A stretch of DNA of 64,000 nucleotides from Bog-756 sp963839925 (lineage in GTDB: Bacteria; Actinomycetota; Acidimicrobiia; Acidimicrobiales; RAAP-2), in assembly GCA_963839925.1 (NCBI GenBank), contig CAWIWV010000002.1, forward strand, positions 992,001 to 1,056,000. The letters run 5' to 3'. Shown one piece after another: positions 7,378-15,742 of this stretch (positions within the stretch are counted from its first letter, which is position 1; every line of letters starts with the position of its first letter). The translations under genes were made by a program, and so were the position numbers. The notes beneath the pieces are model-generated. The model was given only the letters and a program-made list of their open reading frames with translations. It was not told where the DNA came from and did no database searches.

Positions 7378-8913
7378 TCAGCGCCTGCGCGGTTGGCCGG
7401 GCTCCTGGGTCGGCATCTTCTGCGGCGAAGGCAGGTTGATGTCTTCTGGTGGAGCCAGAAATGGGAACGGGTTCGAGAACGTCGGGCACCCGGCCGGGAG
7501 GTCGAGCGAGGTCGCCGGCAGCTGAGGCTTGTTGTCGTTGGGCGAGGAGAAACCGAGGGTCGAGGTCAGATCCCCGACCGCATTCCGGCGCCAGGCGGTC
7601 AGGTTCGGGACCGTCACGTCGAACCGCTCCTCGAGGAACCGCAGCAGCGAAGTGTGATCGAACGTCTCCGAATTCACGTAGCCGCCCCGGCTCCAAGGTG
7701 ACACGACGATCATCGGAACCCGAAAGCCGAGCCCGATCGGTCCGGCCACCCCGCCACCTTCTTTGCTCGCAGCACTGGTGGTGATCTCCTCCCCCGGGGT
7801 TCCTGCAGGGGGAGTCGGAGGCACCACGTGGTCGAAGAAGCCGCCGTTCTCGTCGTACATGAGGAAGACGACGGTCTTCGACCAGATCTCCGGATTGGAC
7901 ATCAGGGTGCTCAGCACCTGACTGGTGAACCACTGGCCGGCGACCGGCGAGCTGTTCGGGTGCTCGGAGTAGGAGAGAGGCGGGAGCAGCCACGACACGC
8001 TCGGAAGCGTTCCGGCCTTGACGTCGGCGTTGAACTCGGCGGGCCATGTGGGGAGAAAAGCGTTCTTGTACAGAGCGGACGAGGGGTTCGCCAGGTACTG
8101 CTTGAAGTAGAGCAACGCGTTGAACCCGGTGGCGAGTGCCTCGTCCATGATCGGACCGACCGAGGTCCCCGGCGACTGGTAGAACTTCCACGAAATCCCC
8201 TTGTCCGAGAGGACTTCGGGCATCGTGTCCCAGCTGACCGAGCCGACCGCGTCCTTGGCGTCCGAGAACCCCGGGGTCTCCAGCACCGGACCGCCGTGCG
8301 CTCCGGTCGGGTCCAGAAAGGCCGACAGCGAGTACAACCTGTTTGGCATGGTCGGGCCGATGACCGAACAGTGGTAGGCGTCACAGATGGTGAAGGCATC
8401 GGCGAGGTCGTAGTAGTAACCGAGCTGCTGGCGGGTGAAGTACCCCATGACCAGCGGGCCCTGTGCCGCTCCGTCGTACCGGGCTTCCGAGTGGGTGGCG
8501 ACGAACTGTGTGTTGGTGCCGCCGTCCCAGCTCTCATGCTGGGGTGCCCAGTCGTGGATCGGGACCGAGGAGTTTCCAGAGCAGATCTGGGCGGTGGCCG
8601 ACGCCAGGTTGTAGGGCAGAAGCGTGGTGGCACCTCCGGTTCCGCCCGGCCAGGGCTGGGTGAACCGCGCCATCGCATTGTCGCTGCGGTCGTCGAAACC
8701 ACGCACCCCCGGATAGGTCCCGAAGTAGTGGTCGAACGAGCGGTTCTCCTGCATGAGGAAGACCACGTGCTCGACCGCGCCGAGGTCGCTTCCCGCCGGT
8801 CCGGTGGTGGACGTCGACGCCGAGGTATTCGAGTCCCCGCAGGCGGCACCGAGGATGCCTGCTCCGGCAATGCCGAGGCCTCCGGCCAGAAGGTCGCGTC
8901 GACTGATCCTCAT
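7378..8913 (-). CDS. secreted phosphoesterase (phospholipase C / acid phosphatase AcpA family)
   Basis: 511 residues. The N-terminus has a twin-arginine signal (RRDLLAGGLGIAGAGILGAAC) that also ends in a lipobox, so the protein is probably exported folded and lipid-anchored. The start of the mature domain, HVVFLMQENRSFDHYFGTYPG, is the conserved metal-site motif of the PF04185 family, and YDENGGFFDHVVPP and SPWSRGGYV are further family blocks. Relatives hydrolyse phosphatidylcholine or phosphate monoesters outside the cell. The C-terminal lipid-binding repeats of long phospholipases C are absent, so substrate is open. It is a single gene, convergent with the exporter operon and downstream of the MFS gene on the same strand. 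Confidence 0.88.
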   Translation of the reverse strand: MRISRRDLLAGGLGIAGAGILGAACGDSNTSASTSTTGPAGSDLGAVEHVVFLMQENRSFDHYFGTYPGVRGFDDRSDNAMARFTQPWPGGTGGATTLLPYNLASATAQICSGNSSVPIHDWAPQHESWDGGTNTQFVATHSEARYDGAAQGPLVMGYFTRQQLGYYYDLADAFTICDAYHCSVIGPTMPNRLYSLSAFLDPTGAHGGPVLETPGFSDAKDAVGSVSWDTMPEVLSDKGISWKFYQSPGTSVGPIMDEALATGFNALLYFKQYLANPSSALYKNAFLPTWPAEFNADVKAGTLPSVSWLLPPLSYSEHPNSSPVAGQWFTSQVLSTLMSNPEIWSKTVVFLMYDENGGFFDHVVPPTPPAGTPGEEITTSAASKEGGGVAGPIGLGFRVPMIVVSPWSRGGYVNSETFDHTSLLRFLEERFDVTVPNLTAWRRNAVGDLTSTLGFSSPNDNKPQLPATSLDLPAGCPTFSNPFPFLAPPEDINLPSPQKMPTQEPGQPRRR

Positions 8914-9001
8914 CTCGTCCTCCCCAGCTGTCCGGTTGCGTCAGGCGGTCCCGAGCTTGGCGGGGAGTGTAGCGAAGGGGTTGAATCGCCCTCGGTATGG
9001 T

Positions 9002-9036
9002 GGCAGCGGCGCGCGTCACCCATGCGCGCCGCTGCC
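9002..9036 (-). terminator. strong hairpin downstream of the MFS gene
   Basis: A perfect 13-base inverted repeat, GGCAGCGGCGCGC at 9002-9014 and its complement at 9024-9036, with a nine-base loop, lies immediately after the MFS stop codon. No U run follows, so it may act as a Rho-independent-like or mRNA 3'-protecting stem separating the MFS gene from the phospholipase-like gene. Confidence 0.5.
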
Positions 9037-9040
9037 CGCG

Positions 9041-10543
9041 TCATGCGGCAGCGGGAACAACTCCCAACTCGTCGAGCGACTCCATGTCCGACTTCGACGC
9101 CTTGACGAGGAACAGTGCCGACAACATCGCCACCACCAGGCAGCCGGCCCCGATGACGAACCCGACCACGTAGCCGTGGATCTGGGCGGCCTCGCGATTT
9201 GCCGGGGTGTTGACCCGGGTGGCCAGATAGGCAGCGGTGCTCGATGCGAAGACCGTGTTCAACAGTGCCGTCCCCAACGATCCGCCCACTTGTTGGGTGG
9301 CGTTGAGCGTCGCGCTCGCGACTCCTGCATCGTGGTGCGAGACGCCGAACAGCGCGGTGCTGCTCATGGGGACGAACGCCAGACCCATCCCGATGCTGAT
9401 CAGGATTTCGGCTGGGAGCACGTGCAGCGCGTAGCTGGTGTCGGCTCCGATCTGGGTCAGCCAGAGCATCCCGAGTGCTGCTGCACCGAAGCCGGTGACC
9501 ATGATCGGCCTGGGTCCGGTGCGCGGCAGCAGCCTGGAAGAAACTCCCGCAGCCATGATGATCCCGGCCGAGAAGGGAAGGAAGGCGAACCCGGTCTTGA
9601 GGGCCGAGTAGCCGAGATTTCCCTGGAAGTAGTAGGTGAGGAAGAGGAACATCCCCATCAGCCCGGAGCCGACCATCAGGGAGCTCAGGAACGAACCGCC
9701 TCGGGTCCGTTCGAGGATCACTCGCATGGGGAGCAGCGGGTTGGTGGCCCGCAGTTCGATGGCGACGAACACAGCCAACAGCACGACGCCGATCCCCAGA
9801 TACAGCAGCGTGTCGGTAGCCGTCCAGCTGCTTGCGGCCGCACGGGTGAAGCCGTAGACGAGGGCGAGGAGTCCGCCGGTCACGGTGATCGCCCCGGGGA
9901 TGTCGTAGCTGGTATTGCCGTGGGCCTTGCTCTCGTGAACGATCGGTAGGGCAACGAGTGCGGTCGCGATGGCGATGGGCACGTTGACCAACAGGCACCA
10001 TCTCCACGACGCGTACTGGGTGAGCAGCCCGCCCGCGATCAGTCCGATCGCAGCACCACCGCCGGAGATGCCCCCGTAGACACCGAACGCGGTGGCTCGT
10101 TCTTTCACTTCGGTGAAGGTCACCGTGATGAGGGACAGGGCCGCCGGTGCCAGCAACGCGGCGAACGCCCCTTGGAGCGCTCGGGCCCCGAAGAGCATCG
10201 GGGCGTTCACCGCCACGCCACCGAGAGCGGAAGAGGCGGCGAATCCGAGAAGGCCGACGACGAAGATGCGTTTGCGCCCGACGTAGTCGGCGATGCGGCC
10301 ACCGAGTAACAGCAGCCCACCGAAGGCCAACGTGTAGGCGGTCATCACCCACTGACGGTTGTCGGTGGAGATGTGGAGGCTGCGTTGCGCGGAGGGGAGG
10401 GCGATGATCACGATGGAGGCGTCGAGGACCACCATCAGCTGCGCGACGGCGATGACGGCAAGGGCCACCCAGCGCCTGGGGTCGGGCCCGTCGGTTTCCG
10501 ACGGAGAGGGTGGCGATTCGAAGGGTTCGGTAAGGGTCGACAC
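9041..10543 (-). CDS. MFS multidrug efflux transporter (DHA2, 14-helix EmrB/QacA type)
   Basis: 500 residues. Hydrophobic segments number about 14. Motif A appears as GGRIADYVGRKRIF near residue 80, and a motif C-like stretch GGISGGGAAIGLIAGGLL near 155 marks an antiporter. The first helix VIAVAQLMVVLDASIVIIALP carries the acidic DAS motif D1 common in drug:proton antiporters. It lies 101 bases downstream of a TetR gene on the same strand, so regulator and pump probably form one transcript under autorepression. The likely function is proton-driven export of a hydrophobic compound; the substrate is unknown. Confidence 0.9.
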   Translation of the reverse strand: MSTLTEPFESPPSPSETDGPDPRRWVALAVIAVAQLMVVLDASIVIIALPSAQRSLHISTDNRQWVMTAYTLAFGGLLLLGGRIADYVGRKRIFVVGLLGFAASSALGGVAVNAPMLFGARALQGAFAALLAPAALSLITVTFTEVKERATAFGVYGGISGGGAAIGLIAGGLLTQYASWRWCLLVNVPIAIATALVALPIVHESKAHGNTSYDIPGAITVTGGLLALVYGFTRAAASSWTATDTLLYLGIGVVLLAVFVAIELRATNPLLPMRVILERTRGGSFLSSLMVGSGLMGMFLFLTYYFQGNLGYSALKTGFAFLPFSAGIIMAAGVSSRLLPRTGPRPIMVTGFGAAALGMLWLTQIGADTSYALHVLPAEILISIGMGLAFVPMSSTALFGVSHHDAGVASATLNATQQVGGSLGTALLNTVFASSTAAYLATRVNTPANREAAQIHGYVVGFVIGAGCLVVAMLSALFLVKASKSDMESLDELGVVPAAA

Positions 10544-10644
10544 GAGATGCTCCTTGAGGGGTGGGGGATCGGGGGATTCTCAAACAGTGCTGTGATGAGG
10601 TACCGAAGGTGCAGGGGGCATCGAGACTCCCTTGGGACTGCGGG

Positions 10645-11262
10645 CTAGCGGGGTAACAGCGGGAGGACGACGTCATCCACCATATGAACGATGAACGTCT
10701 CGTCGATCGGCTCGCCGCTGATCACCAAGCGGTTGAAGAACATTGCGGTCAACAGTTCGTTGACCACGCCGGCATCGGTTCTCGGTGGGAGTTCCCCGGC
10801 AGCGATCGCCTGCTCGAAGATGTCATCCACGATCTGCTTTCGCCCGTCGATGACCTGGCTCCGCATGAGATCGGCCAACTCTTGATCCTTGTGCATGGCC
10901 GACAGGACGCCGACCAACAGGGCGGAGTCCTCACTGGACATCGACGAGCTCATGCACTTGAGCGCGGCGATCAAATCGTCACGAAGTGAACCGGTCATCG
11001 GAGGGGGGATGGCCGCTGCCTCGCACTTGCGCCGACGGATCGCTTCGACCACCACTTCGGCCTTGCCCGACCAGCGGCGATAGATGGTGGCCTTGCCGGC
11101 ATGGGCCCGTTCGGCGAGAGCGTCCATGCTCAGGCGGTCGTATCCAACCTCCATGACCAAGCTCAGCGCAGCGTCGAGGATGGCTTGCTCACGTGCCATC
11201 GCTCGGGGTCCACAAGGCCGACCGACTCGCTGTTCGACGTCTTCTGCTTCGGCGATGCTCAC
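10645..11262 (-). CDS. TetR family transcriptional regulator
   Basis: 205 residues, GTG start with GGAG five bases upstream. The HTH is AILDAALSLVMEVGYDRLSMDALAERAHAGKATIYRRW (about residues 27-64), and the C-terminal domain is of the TetR_C family found beside MFS pumps. Two near-identical 19-base palindromes sit 13 and 53 bases upstream of the start, so it almost surely represses its own promoter and with it the downstream pump gene. Confidence 0.92.
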   Translation of the reverse strand: MSIAEAEDVEQRVGRPCGPRAMAREQAILDAALSLVMEVGYDRLSMDALAERAHAGKATIYRRWSGKAEVVVEAIRRRKCEAAAIPPPMTGSLRDDLIAALKCMSSSMSSEDSALLVGVLSAMHKDQELADLMRSQVIDGRKQIVDDIFEQAIAAGELPPRTDAGVVNELLTAMFFNRLVISGEPIDETFIVHMVDDVVLPLLPR

Positions 11263-11275
11263 GAGAACTCCAATG

Positions 11276-11294
11276 GAACGAAACCGTTTCGTCT
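11276..11294. promoter_or_regulatory. TetR operator copy 1 (near-perfect palindrome)
   Basis: The sequence is GAACGAAACCGTTTCGTCT, containing ACGAAAC-C-GTTTCGT as a perfect dyad, just upstream of the TetR start codon. It matches copy 2 at the same core, GAACGnAACCGTTnCGT. Confidence 0.72.
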
Positions 11295-11315
11295 ACTTTG
11301 ACAGAGTCCACTTCA

Positions 11316-11334
11316 GAACGCAACCGTTCCGTTC
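11316..11334. promoter_or_regulatory. TetR operator copy 2 (palindrome)
   Basis: GAACGCAACCGTTCCGTTC is palindromic around its central C and shares the core of copy 1. The two copies are 40 bases apart, about four helical turns, so two dimers could bind the same face of the DNA. Confidence 0.72.
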
Positions 11335-11530
11335 TGATTTCTTTATTCTCCCTGTTCAGAACCGTAAACATGGGGGGAGGGTTGTTTCAAGAAGACGCCG
11401 ACCCGTCGTCACCTGTTCGTCATGTTCGGGCCGTACGTTGTCCGAGTCAGGTCGGTTGAGCCGGGTCCCGCCACCTAGCTCGCCGACCTGACAGCTCAGT
11501 GGGCCCGGCCGGCGAGGTGGACGGATCGGC

Positions 11531-12292
11531 TCAGCGCTCCTGTTCGGTGGGCCGCACCAGGATCTCGTTGACGGCGACCCGGCGAGGCTGGGTGACTGCA
11601 TAACGCACCGCCTGTGCGATGTCCTCTGCCGTGAGCCTTTCCATGTCTCCAAAGGTCTGGCGCATGCCCTCGAGGATCTCGGGTCGGTTGTGGCCCGCCA
11701 GCTCCGTTGAGGTCGCGCCGGGCTCGACGATGGTGACTCGCACGTGGCGAGTTGTCACCTCCTGGCGCAACGACTCGCTGAAGGCGCCGACGCCGAACTT
11801 GGTTGCGTTGTAGACCCCACTGTTGAGCCGCGCGACTCGCCCTGCCACCGAGCTCACGTTCACCACATCGGCGACCTGCCGGGGCTTGCTCTCGGCAGCC
11901 TCGAGCAGGTGGGGCAGCGCCGCGTGGGTGCAGTAGAGGAGTCCGAGCAGATTGAGGTTGACCATCCGACGCCACTCGTCGGTGGGAGCGCCGTGGATCG
12001 GACCGAGCAGCATCACGCCCGCGTTGTTGACCAAGGTGTCGAGCCGGCCGAAACGGTCGACCGACTGGGCGACCATCTCGTTGACCTGTGCCTCGTCAGT
12101 CACGTCCACCTCGAGGACGAGCACCTTGTCGGGGTCGTCGATGCGCTCCGCCAGCTGCTCCAGCCGGTCCCGACGGCGCGCGGCCAACACGACGGAAGCG
12201 CCGTCCTCGGCCAGCGCGAGGGCTGTCGCCTCCCCGATCCCACTGGACGCGCCGGTGACCAATGCCACGGTTCCCTCGAGCACTCCTGACAT
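11531..12292 (-). CDS. short-chain dehydrogenase/reductase (classical SDR)
   Basis: 253 residues. Cofactor motif TGASSGIGEA near residue 12, NNAGV near 88, and the catalytic Ser (VVNVSSVAG), Tyr and Lys (YNATKFG) are all present. The acidic and basic residues after strand 2 (AARRRDRL) suggest NADP. The ATG at 12292 is chosen because AAGGAGG lies seven bases upstream. The protein resembles YdfG-like or clavaldehyde-dehydrogenase-like SDRs of broad specificity. It stands alone, followed by the region carrying the TetR operators. Confidence 0.88.
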   Translation of the reverse strand: MSGVLEGTVALVTGASSGIGEATALALAEDGASVVLAARRRDRLEQLAERIDDPDKVLVLEVDVTDEAQVNEMVAQSVDRFGRLDTLVNNAGVMLLGPIHGAPTDEWRRMVNLNLLGLLYCTHAALPHLLEAAESKPRQVADVVNVSSVAGRVARLNSGVYNATKFGVGAFSESLRQEVTTRHVRVTIVEPGATSTELAGHNRPEILEGMRQTFGDMERLTAEDIAQAVRYAVTQPRRVAVNEILVRPTEQER

Positions 12293-12373
12293 GTTGGATC
12301 CTCCTTCTCGGACGCCCGCTCGGCGTCCTGCTTGCGTTCTACCGCCCCGCAATGCAACTCCGTACGACGAGAA

Positions 12374-13114
12374 CTACGCGCGGACGGCGCGCCAGCAACG
12401 GCATCCCATCGGGACGTCGATCTGACCCGTACCGACCAACGAGGACGCGGCAGCCTCGATGCGAGCCAACTCGCGCTCACGGTCCTCTTGCGTCGCGGTG
12501 ATCATCACGCTGTAGGTCTGTGCCAGTCCGACGAGCTCCTCTTGGTTCATCGGCTTCGACCAGGTGATCGTGTTCTCCTCGAGCTCGGCGAAGGGAGCAC
12601 CGGCAGGCAACTCGAAACGGTGACGAGCCCTTCGCTCGGCCTCGTCGTTTGCCGTATTCCTCCCGAGCAGCTCCCCGACCCACCCCACCGAGCGGATGGC
12701 CCCGTTCCAGATCACGCCGAACACACCCCCGGGCCGCAACACACGAGCGATCTCGTCGAGGGTTCGCTCCCGATCCATCCAGTGCCAGGCCGACGAAACG
12801 GTGAGCGCATCCAGGGACCTCGATCTCAGAGGCAGGTGTTCCGCCCATGCTTGGACGCCAGGTATCTGCGGGGAGTGCGTTCTCAGGACTCCGAGCATCC
12901 GGATGTCCGGCTCGACGGCAACAACCCGGTCCGCCTGCCTGGCGAGTTGCCGGGTCAGAGCACCGGTTCCTGCCCCGACATCTGCGACCCTTCCACCCTT
13001 CGTGCGTAGCACCCACTCGACGACCGACATCGGCGGCCCCGGGCGGTAGCGGTCGTAGACGTCGGCAACGCCACCGAAGGACAGTGCTCGTACCGCGTGC
13101 TCTGCTCGAGCCAT
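12374..13114 (-). CDS. class I SAM-dependent methyltransferase
   Basis: 246 residues. Motif I VADVGAGTGALTRQLA (about 42-57), the acidic residue after strand 2 (VVAVEPD), SSAWHWMD near residue 105 and VLRPGGVFGVIWN near 124 are the sequence blocks of the Methyltransf_11 group close to UbiE and to actinobacterial putative O- or C-methyltransferases. The substrate is unknown. It is divergent from the secreted SGNH gene with a 68-base gap. Confidence 0.85.
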   Translation of the reverse strand: MARAEHAVRALSFGGVADVYDRYRPGPPMSVVEWVLRTKGGRVADVGAGTGALTRQLARQADRVVAVEPDIRMLGVLRTHSPQIPGVQAWAEHLPLRSRSLDALTVSSAWHWMDRERTLDEIARVLRPGGVFGVIWNGAIRSVGWVGELLGRNTANDEAERRARHRFELPAGAPFAELEENTITWSKPMNQEELVGLAQTYSVMITATQEDRERELARIEAAASSLVGTGQIDVPMGCRCWRAVRA

Positions 13115-13182
13115 GCAGCCGACAGTACCGGGCGGTCATGCCGACGCGGACTCGCCTCCTGAGGGTCTGCCACACTTGGCCG

Positions 13183-14712
13183 GTGAACGGCTGGACCAGG
13201 TGGGCACGCAGGGTGGTAGCCATGGCGGTGATCGGGACGGTCTCCGCCGTCGTGGCGGTCGGTCCTGCCCGCGTCGCCGGGGCAAGGATCCTCGAACATC
13301 CGATTGTCGGAATGCAGTCGACCCCCGATGGGCACGGCTACTGGGAAGTCGCCTCCGACGGCGGCATCTTCAGCTTCGGCGACGCCGGGTACTACGGATC
13401 GATGGGCGGCCAGCCACTCCACGCGCCCGTGGTCGCCATGGCCTCGACTCCGGACGGCAAGGGCTACTGGGAGGTCGCCTCCGACGGCGGCATCTTCAGC
13501 TTCGGGAACGCAGGCTTCTACGGATCGATGGGCGGGACCCCGCTCAACCAACCGATCGTCGGCCTGGCAGCCACGCCCGACGGCAAGGGCTACTGGGAAG
13601 TGGCTTCGGACGGCGGGCTGTTCAGTTTCGGTGACGCCGAGTTCTACGGCTCGATGGGCGGGACGGCGCTGAATCAGCCGGTGGTGGCTATGGCCTCGAC
13701 CCCCGACGGCAAGGGCTACTGGGAAGTGGCTTCGGACGGCGGGCTTTTCAGTTTCGGTGACGCCGAGTTCTACGGCTCGATGGGCGGGACGCCACTCAAC
13801 GAGCCGATCGTCGGAATGGCCTCGACACCGGACGGCAAGGGCTACTGGGAAGTCGCCGCGGACGGGGGCATGTTCAGCTTCGGTGATGCCGCTTTCTACG
13901 GGTCGATGGGCGGAACCCCGCTCAACAGGCCGATCGTCGGACTTGCGACCGTGCCCAAGGGCAAGGGTTACTGGGAGGCGGCGTCCGACGGGGGAATCTT
14001 CAGCTTTGGGGACGTCAGGTTCTTCGGATCGGTCCCGAACCTCCCGCCGCCCGGGCCCCCCCGAATCGCCCTGTACGGGGATTCGCTCGGAATGGAGGCC
14101 GGTCCGTACTTCACCTATCTCGCCGGCCAGGCGGGTGCCTCCACCCTCGTGCGCACGTACGGCGGCCTCTCCCCCTGTGACTTCTTGTCGGACATGGCGA
14201 CGGACGCTGCTTCGTGGCAGCCGACCGCAGTGGTCCTCGAATTCAGTGGCGACAACTTCACGCCCTGTATGGATGGCGACCCGATCGGATCCCAGCAGTA
14301 CTACGCCAAGTACCAGTCCGACCTCCAGACCGCGATCGACATCTTCCGTCCAGCTGGAACCGAGGTGTTCATCGTCGGCCTTCCCTACGACGAATCCGCC
14401 GGCCTGAACCAGAACGTCACCAAACTGAACCAGCTCTACGCGTCGGTGGCGAGCGCAAACAGTGGGGTGACCTATGTCGACGCAGGCCAGTCGGTCATGG
14501 CGAAAGGCGCGTTCGCCTGGTCGCTTCCGTGCCTCCCGTACGAGCCATGTACCGGAACGGCCGGAACCAACATCGTCCGCTCGCCCGACGGTGTGCATTT
14601 CTGTCCGACCGGCGATACCACGCTCGAGGGGTACTTCGAGATCTGCAACGTGTACTCATCGGGTGCGTTCCGGTTCGCGGCGGCCATGCTCGGGCCTGCG
14701 CTCGATTCGTAG
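13183..14712 (+). CDS. secreted protein with six 42-residue repeats and a C-terminal SGNH hydrolase domain
   Basis: 509 residues from GTG 13183. An Arg-rich n-region and hydrophobic core (VVAMAVIGTVSAVVAVGP) make a signal peptide likely, cleaved near VAGA; a longer start at ATG 13138 would add 15 residues. Residues 41-292 are six tandem repeats built on TPDGKGYWEVASDGG, FSFGDA and FYGSMGG. The C-terminal 210 residues are SGNH-like: ALYGDSLG carries the nucleophile Ser (block I), GGLSPCD the Gly region, EFSGDNFTPC the Asn block and SPDGVHFCP the Asp-x-x-His block. Such domains deacylate or esterify cell-surface glycans. The repeat half may form a beta-propeller-like or wall-binding module. A hairpin with T run follows the gene. 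Confidence 0.85.
   Translation: MNGWTRWARRVVAMAVIGTVSAVVAVGPARVAGARILEHPIVGMQSTPDGHGYWEVASDGGIFSFGDAGYYGSMGGQPLHAPVVAMASTPDGKGYWEVASDGGIFSFGNAGFYGSMGGTPLNQPIVGLAATPDGKGYWEVASDGGLFSFGDAEFYGSMGGTALNQPVVAMASTPDGKGYWEVASDGGLFSFGDAEFYGSMGGTPLNEPIVGMASTPDGKGYWEVAADGGMFSFGDAAFYGSMGGTPLNRPIVGLATVPKGKGYWEAASDGGIFSFGDVRFFGSVPNLPPPGPPRIALYGDSLGMEAGPYFTYLAGQAGASTLVRTYGGLSPCDFLSDMATDAASWQPTAVVLEFSGDNFTPCMDGDPIGSQQYYAKYQSDLQTAIDIFRPAGTEVFIVGLPYDESAGLNQNVTKLNQLYASVASANSGVTYVDAGQSVMAKGAFAWSLPCLPYEPCTGTAGTNIVRSPDGVHFCPTGDTTLEGYFEICNVYSSGAFRFAAAMLGPALDS
13303..14058 (+). repeat. six tandem 126-base repeats (42 residues each)
   Basis: Units begin at 13303, 13429, 13555, 13681, 13807 and 13933. Units 3 and 4 are nearly identical at DNA level, while unit 6 has diverged toward the hydrolase domain. 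Units alternate between IVG and VVA openings and share GYWEV, SDGG and YGSMGG. Repeat-number change by recombination is plausible. Confidence 0.92.
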
Positions 14713-14750
14713 CGGTCTGTTCGATCTCTGCCGCCAATTCCGGGTGTTCA

Positions 14751-14776
14751 GCGCCAGCATTCTGGTAGCGTTTTTT
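14751..14776 (+). terminator. probable Rho-independent terminator after the SGNH gene
   Basis: GCGCCAG and CTGGTAGC pair around the loop CATT with one bulged A and one G-U pair, followed by six T. It sits 38 bases after the stop codon and directly before the fluoride aptamer. The segment TAGCGT inside it (14766-14771) could also serve as a -10 for the riboswitch transcript, so the two roles may overlap. Confidence 0.5.
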
Positions 14777-14777
14777 G

Positions 14778-14842
14778 CAGGCGATGGGACTCTGCCTCGG
14801 TGGGTCGCCCACCGAAACCGCCTTCGGGCTGATGGTTCCTCC
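14778..14842 (+). ncRNA. fluoride (crcB) riboswitch
   Basis: The conserved core of the crcB motif is present in order: GGCGATGG at 14780-14787, TCTGCC shortly after, a perfect seven-base hairpin CGGTGGG/CCCACCG, AAACCGCC, then GGCTGATGGTTCCT. The final CCTCC (14838-14842) can pair with the Shine-Dalgarno GGAGG (14856-14860) of the fluC gene. This indicates translational control: fluoride binding would hold the CCT inside the aptamer and free the ribosome site. The gene content downstream (two FluC channels) confirms the call. Confidence 0.92.
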
Positions 14843-14865
14843 AACAGATTCGTACGGAGGAAGCC

Positions 14866-15369
14866 ATGAGCGAGCACACTGATTCCCACCCGGAGATCCC
14901 TCTCGACCCGGATACTCCATCGGTCGGCGAAGGACCGTCGCTGGCGACCCATCTGAGTCTTCTCTCACTGTTGCTGGTTGCCGCCGGTGGTGTCGGAGGA
15001 ACGGCCGTCCGGTACTCCGTCAGCCTCGCCCTGCCGACCCGGACCGGTCAATGGCCGACCGGGACCTTTGTGGTGAACATGAGCGGCGCGCTCATCCTCG
15101 GACTGTTGCTGGAGGGACTGGCGCGTCGTGGGCCGGACATCGGCTCGCGGCGCCAGCTTCGTCTGCTGTTCGGAGCAGGATTCTGCGGATCGCTCACCAC
15201 GTACAGCACACTCGCAACCGAATCCGACCTTCTGGTGCGCAGCCACGATGCCGGCCTGGCGATTGCCTACGCGGTCACCAGTGTGGTCGGCGGGCTAGTC
15301 CTTGCCGTGGCAGGCGTCGCCATCGCCGGCGCGCACCATCGACAACGGGTGCAACGGAGCGCCTCATGA
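14866..15369 (+). CDS. fluC: fluoride ion channel FluC/CrcB, subunit 1
   Basis: 167 residues with four membrane helices after a hydrophilic 30-residue N-terminal extension. GGTAVRYSVSLAL near residue 45, GTFVVNMSGALILGLL with the pore Asn near 69, and GAGFCGSLTTYST near 105 with the Thr/Ser and aromatic residues lining the fluoride path are all family landmarks. FluC channels are dual-topology dimers that export fluoride. The next gene overlaps by ATGA and encodes a second, shorter FluC, so the channel is probably an obligate heterodimer. Expression is governed by the fluoride riboswitch just upstream; GGAGG lies six bases before the ATG. Confidence 0.93.
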   Translation: MSEHTDSHPEIPLDPDTPSVGEGPSLATHLSLLSLLLVAAGGVGGTAVRYSVSLALPTRTGQWPTGTFVVNMSGALILGLLLEGLARRGPDIGSRRQLRLLFGAGFCGSLTTYSTLATESDLLVRSHDAGLAIAYAVTSVVGGLVLAVAGVAIAGAHHRQRVQRSAS

Positions 15370-15731
15370 TCGGTCTGTGGGTGTCACTCGCAGGAGCGGT
15401 CGGGGCGGTCAGCCGGGTTGCCCTGGACGGAGCCATCCGTGGTCGCACCGACACCGAGTTCCCGTGGTCGACCATGGTGGTCAACCTCAGTGGTTCGTTC
15501 GTCCTCGGGCTGGTCACCGGCCTCCTGTTGTTTCGGCACGATCCGACCAATCTCAAGTTGGTCATCGGAACCGGCTTCTGCGGTGGGTACACCACCTTCA
15601 GCACGACCAGCTTCGAAGCGGTCCGCCTCATCGAGCGGGGGCTCTACCGGGCGGCGATAGGAAATGCTGCCGGCACCCTGGCGGCCTGCATGGGCGCTGC
15701 CGCCATCGGGTTGGCCGTCGTGAGGATCTAG
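15366..15731 (+). CDS. fluC: fluoride ion channel FluC/CrcB, subunit 2
   Basis: 121 residues, the standard single-domain length, with four helices. MVVNLSGSFVLGL carries the conserved pore Asn, and GTGFCGGYTTFSTTSFE matches the Na-site and fluoride-path motif better than subunit 1, having the canonical Phe in TTFST. The ATG overlaps the stop of the first fluC gene, giving translational coupling and so controlled stoichiometry of the heterodimer. Five bases after the stop begins a palindromic array belonging to the next gene. Confidence 0.93.
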   Translation: MIGLWVSLAGAVGAVSRVALDGAIRGRTDTEFPWSTMVVNLSGSFVLGLVTGLLLFRHDPTNLKLVIGTGFCGGYTTFSTTSFEAVRLIERGLYRAAIGNAAGTLAACMGAAAIGLAVVRI

Positions 15732-15742
15732 ATGCCGTCCGA

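Noticed and set aside
8910..10676. 588-codon minus-strand frame across the MFS gene
   Set aside because: It is a high-GC shadow frame rich in Arg, Pro and Gly, in the same strand but a different frame from the 14-helix transporter.
12955..14598. 547-codon open frame on the minus strand opposite the secreted repeat protein
   Set aside because: It mirrors the 42-residue repeats in antisense and has no signal, domain or ribosome site; the plus-strand reading has a signal peptide and catalytic motifs.
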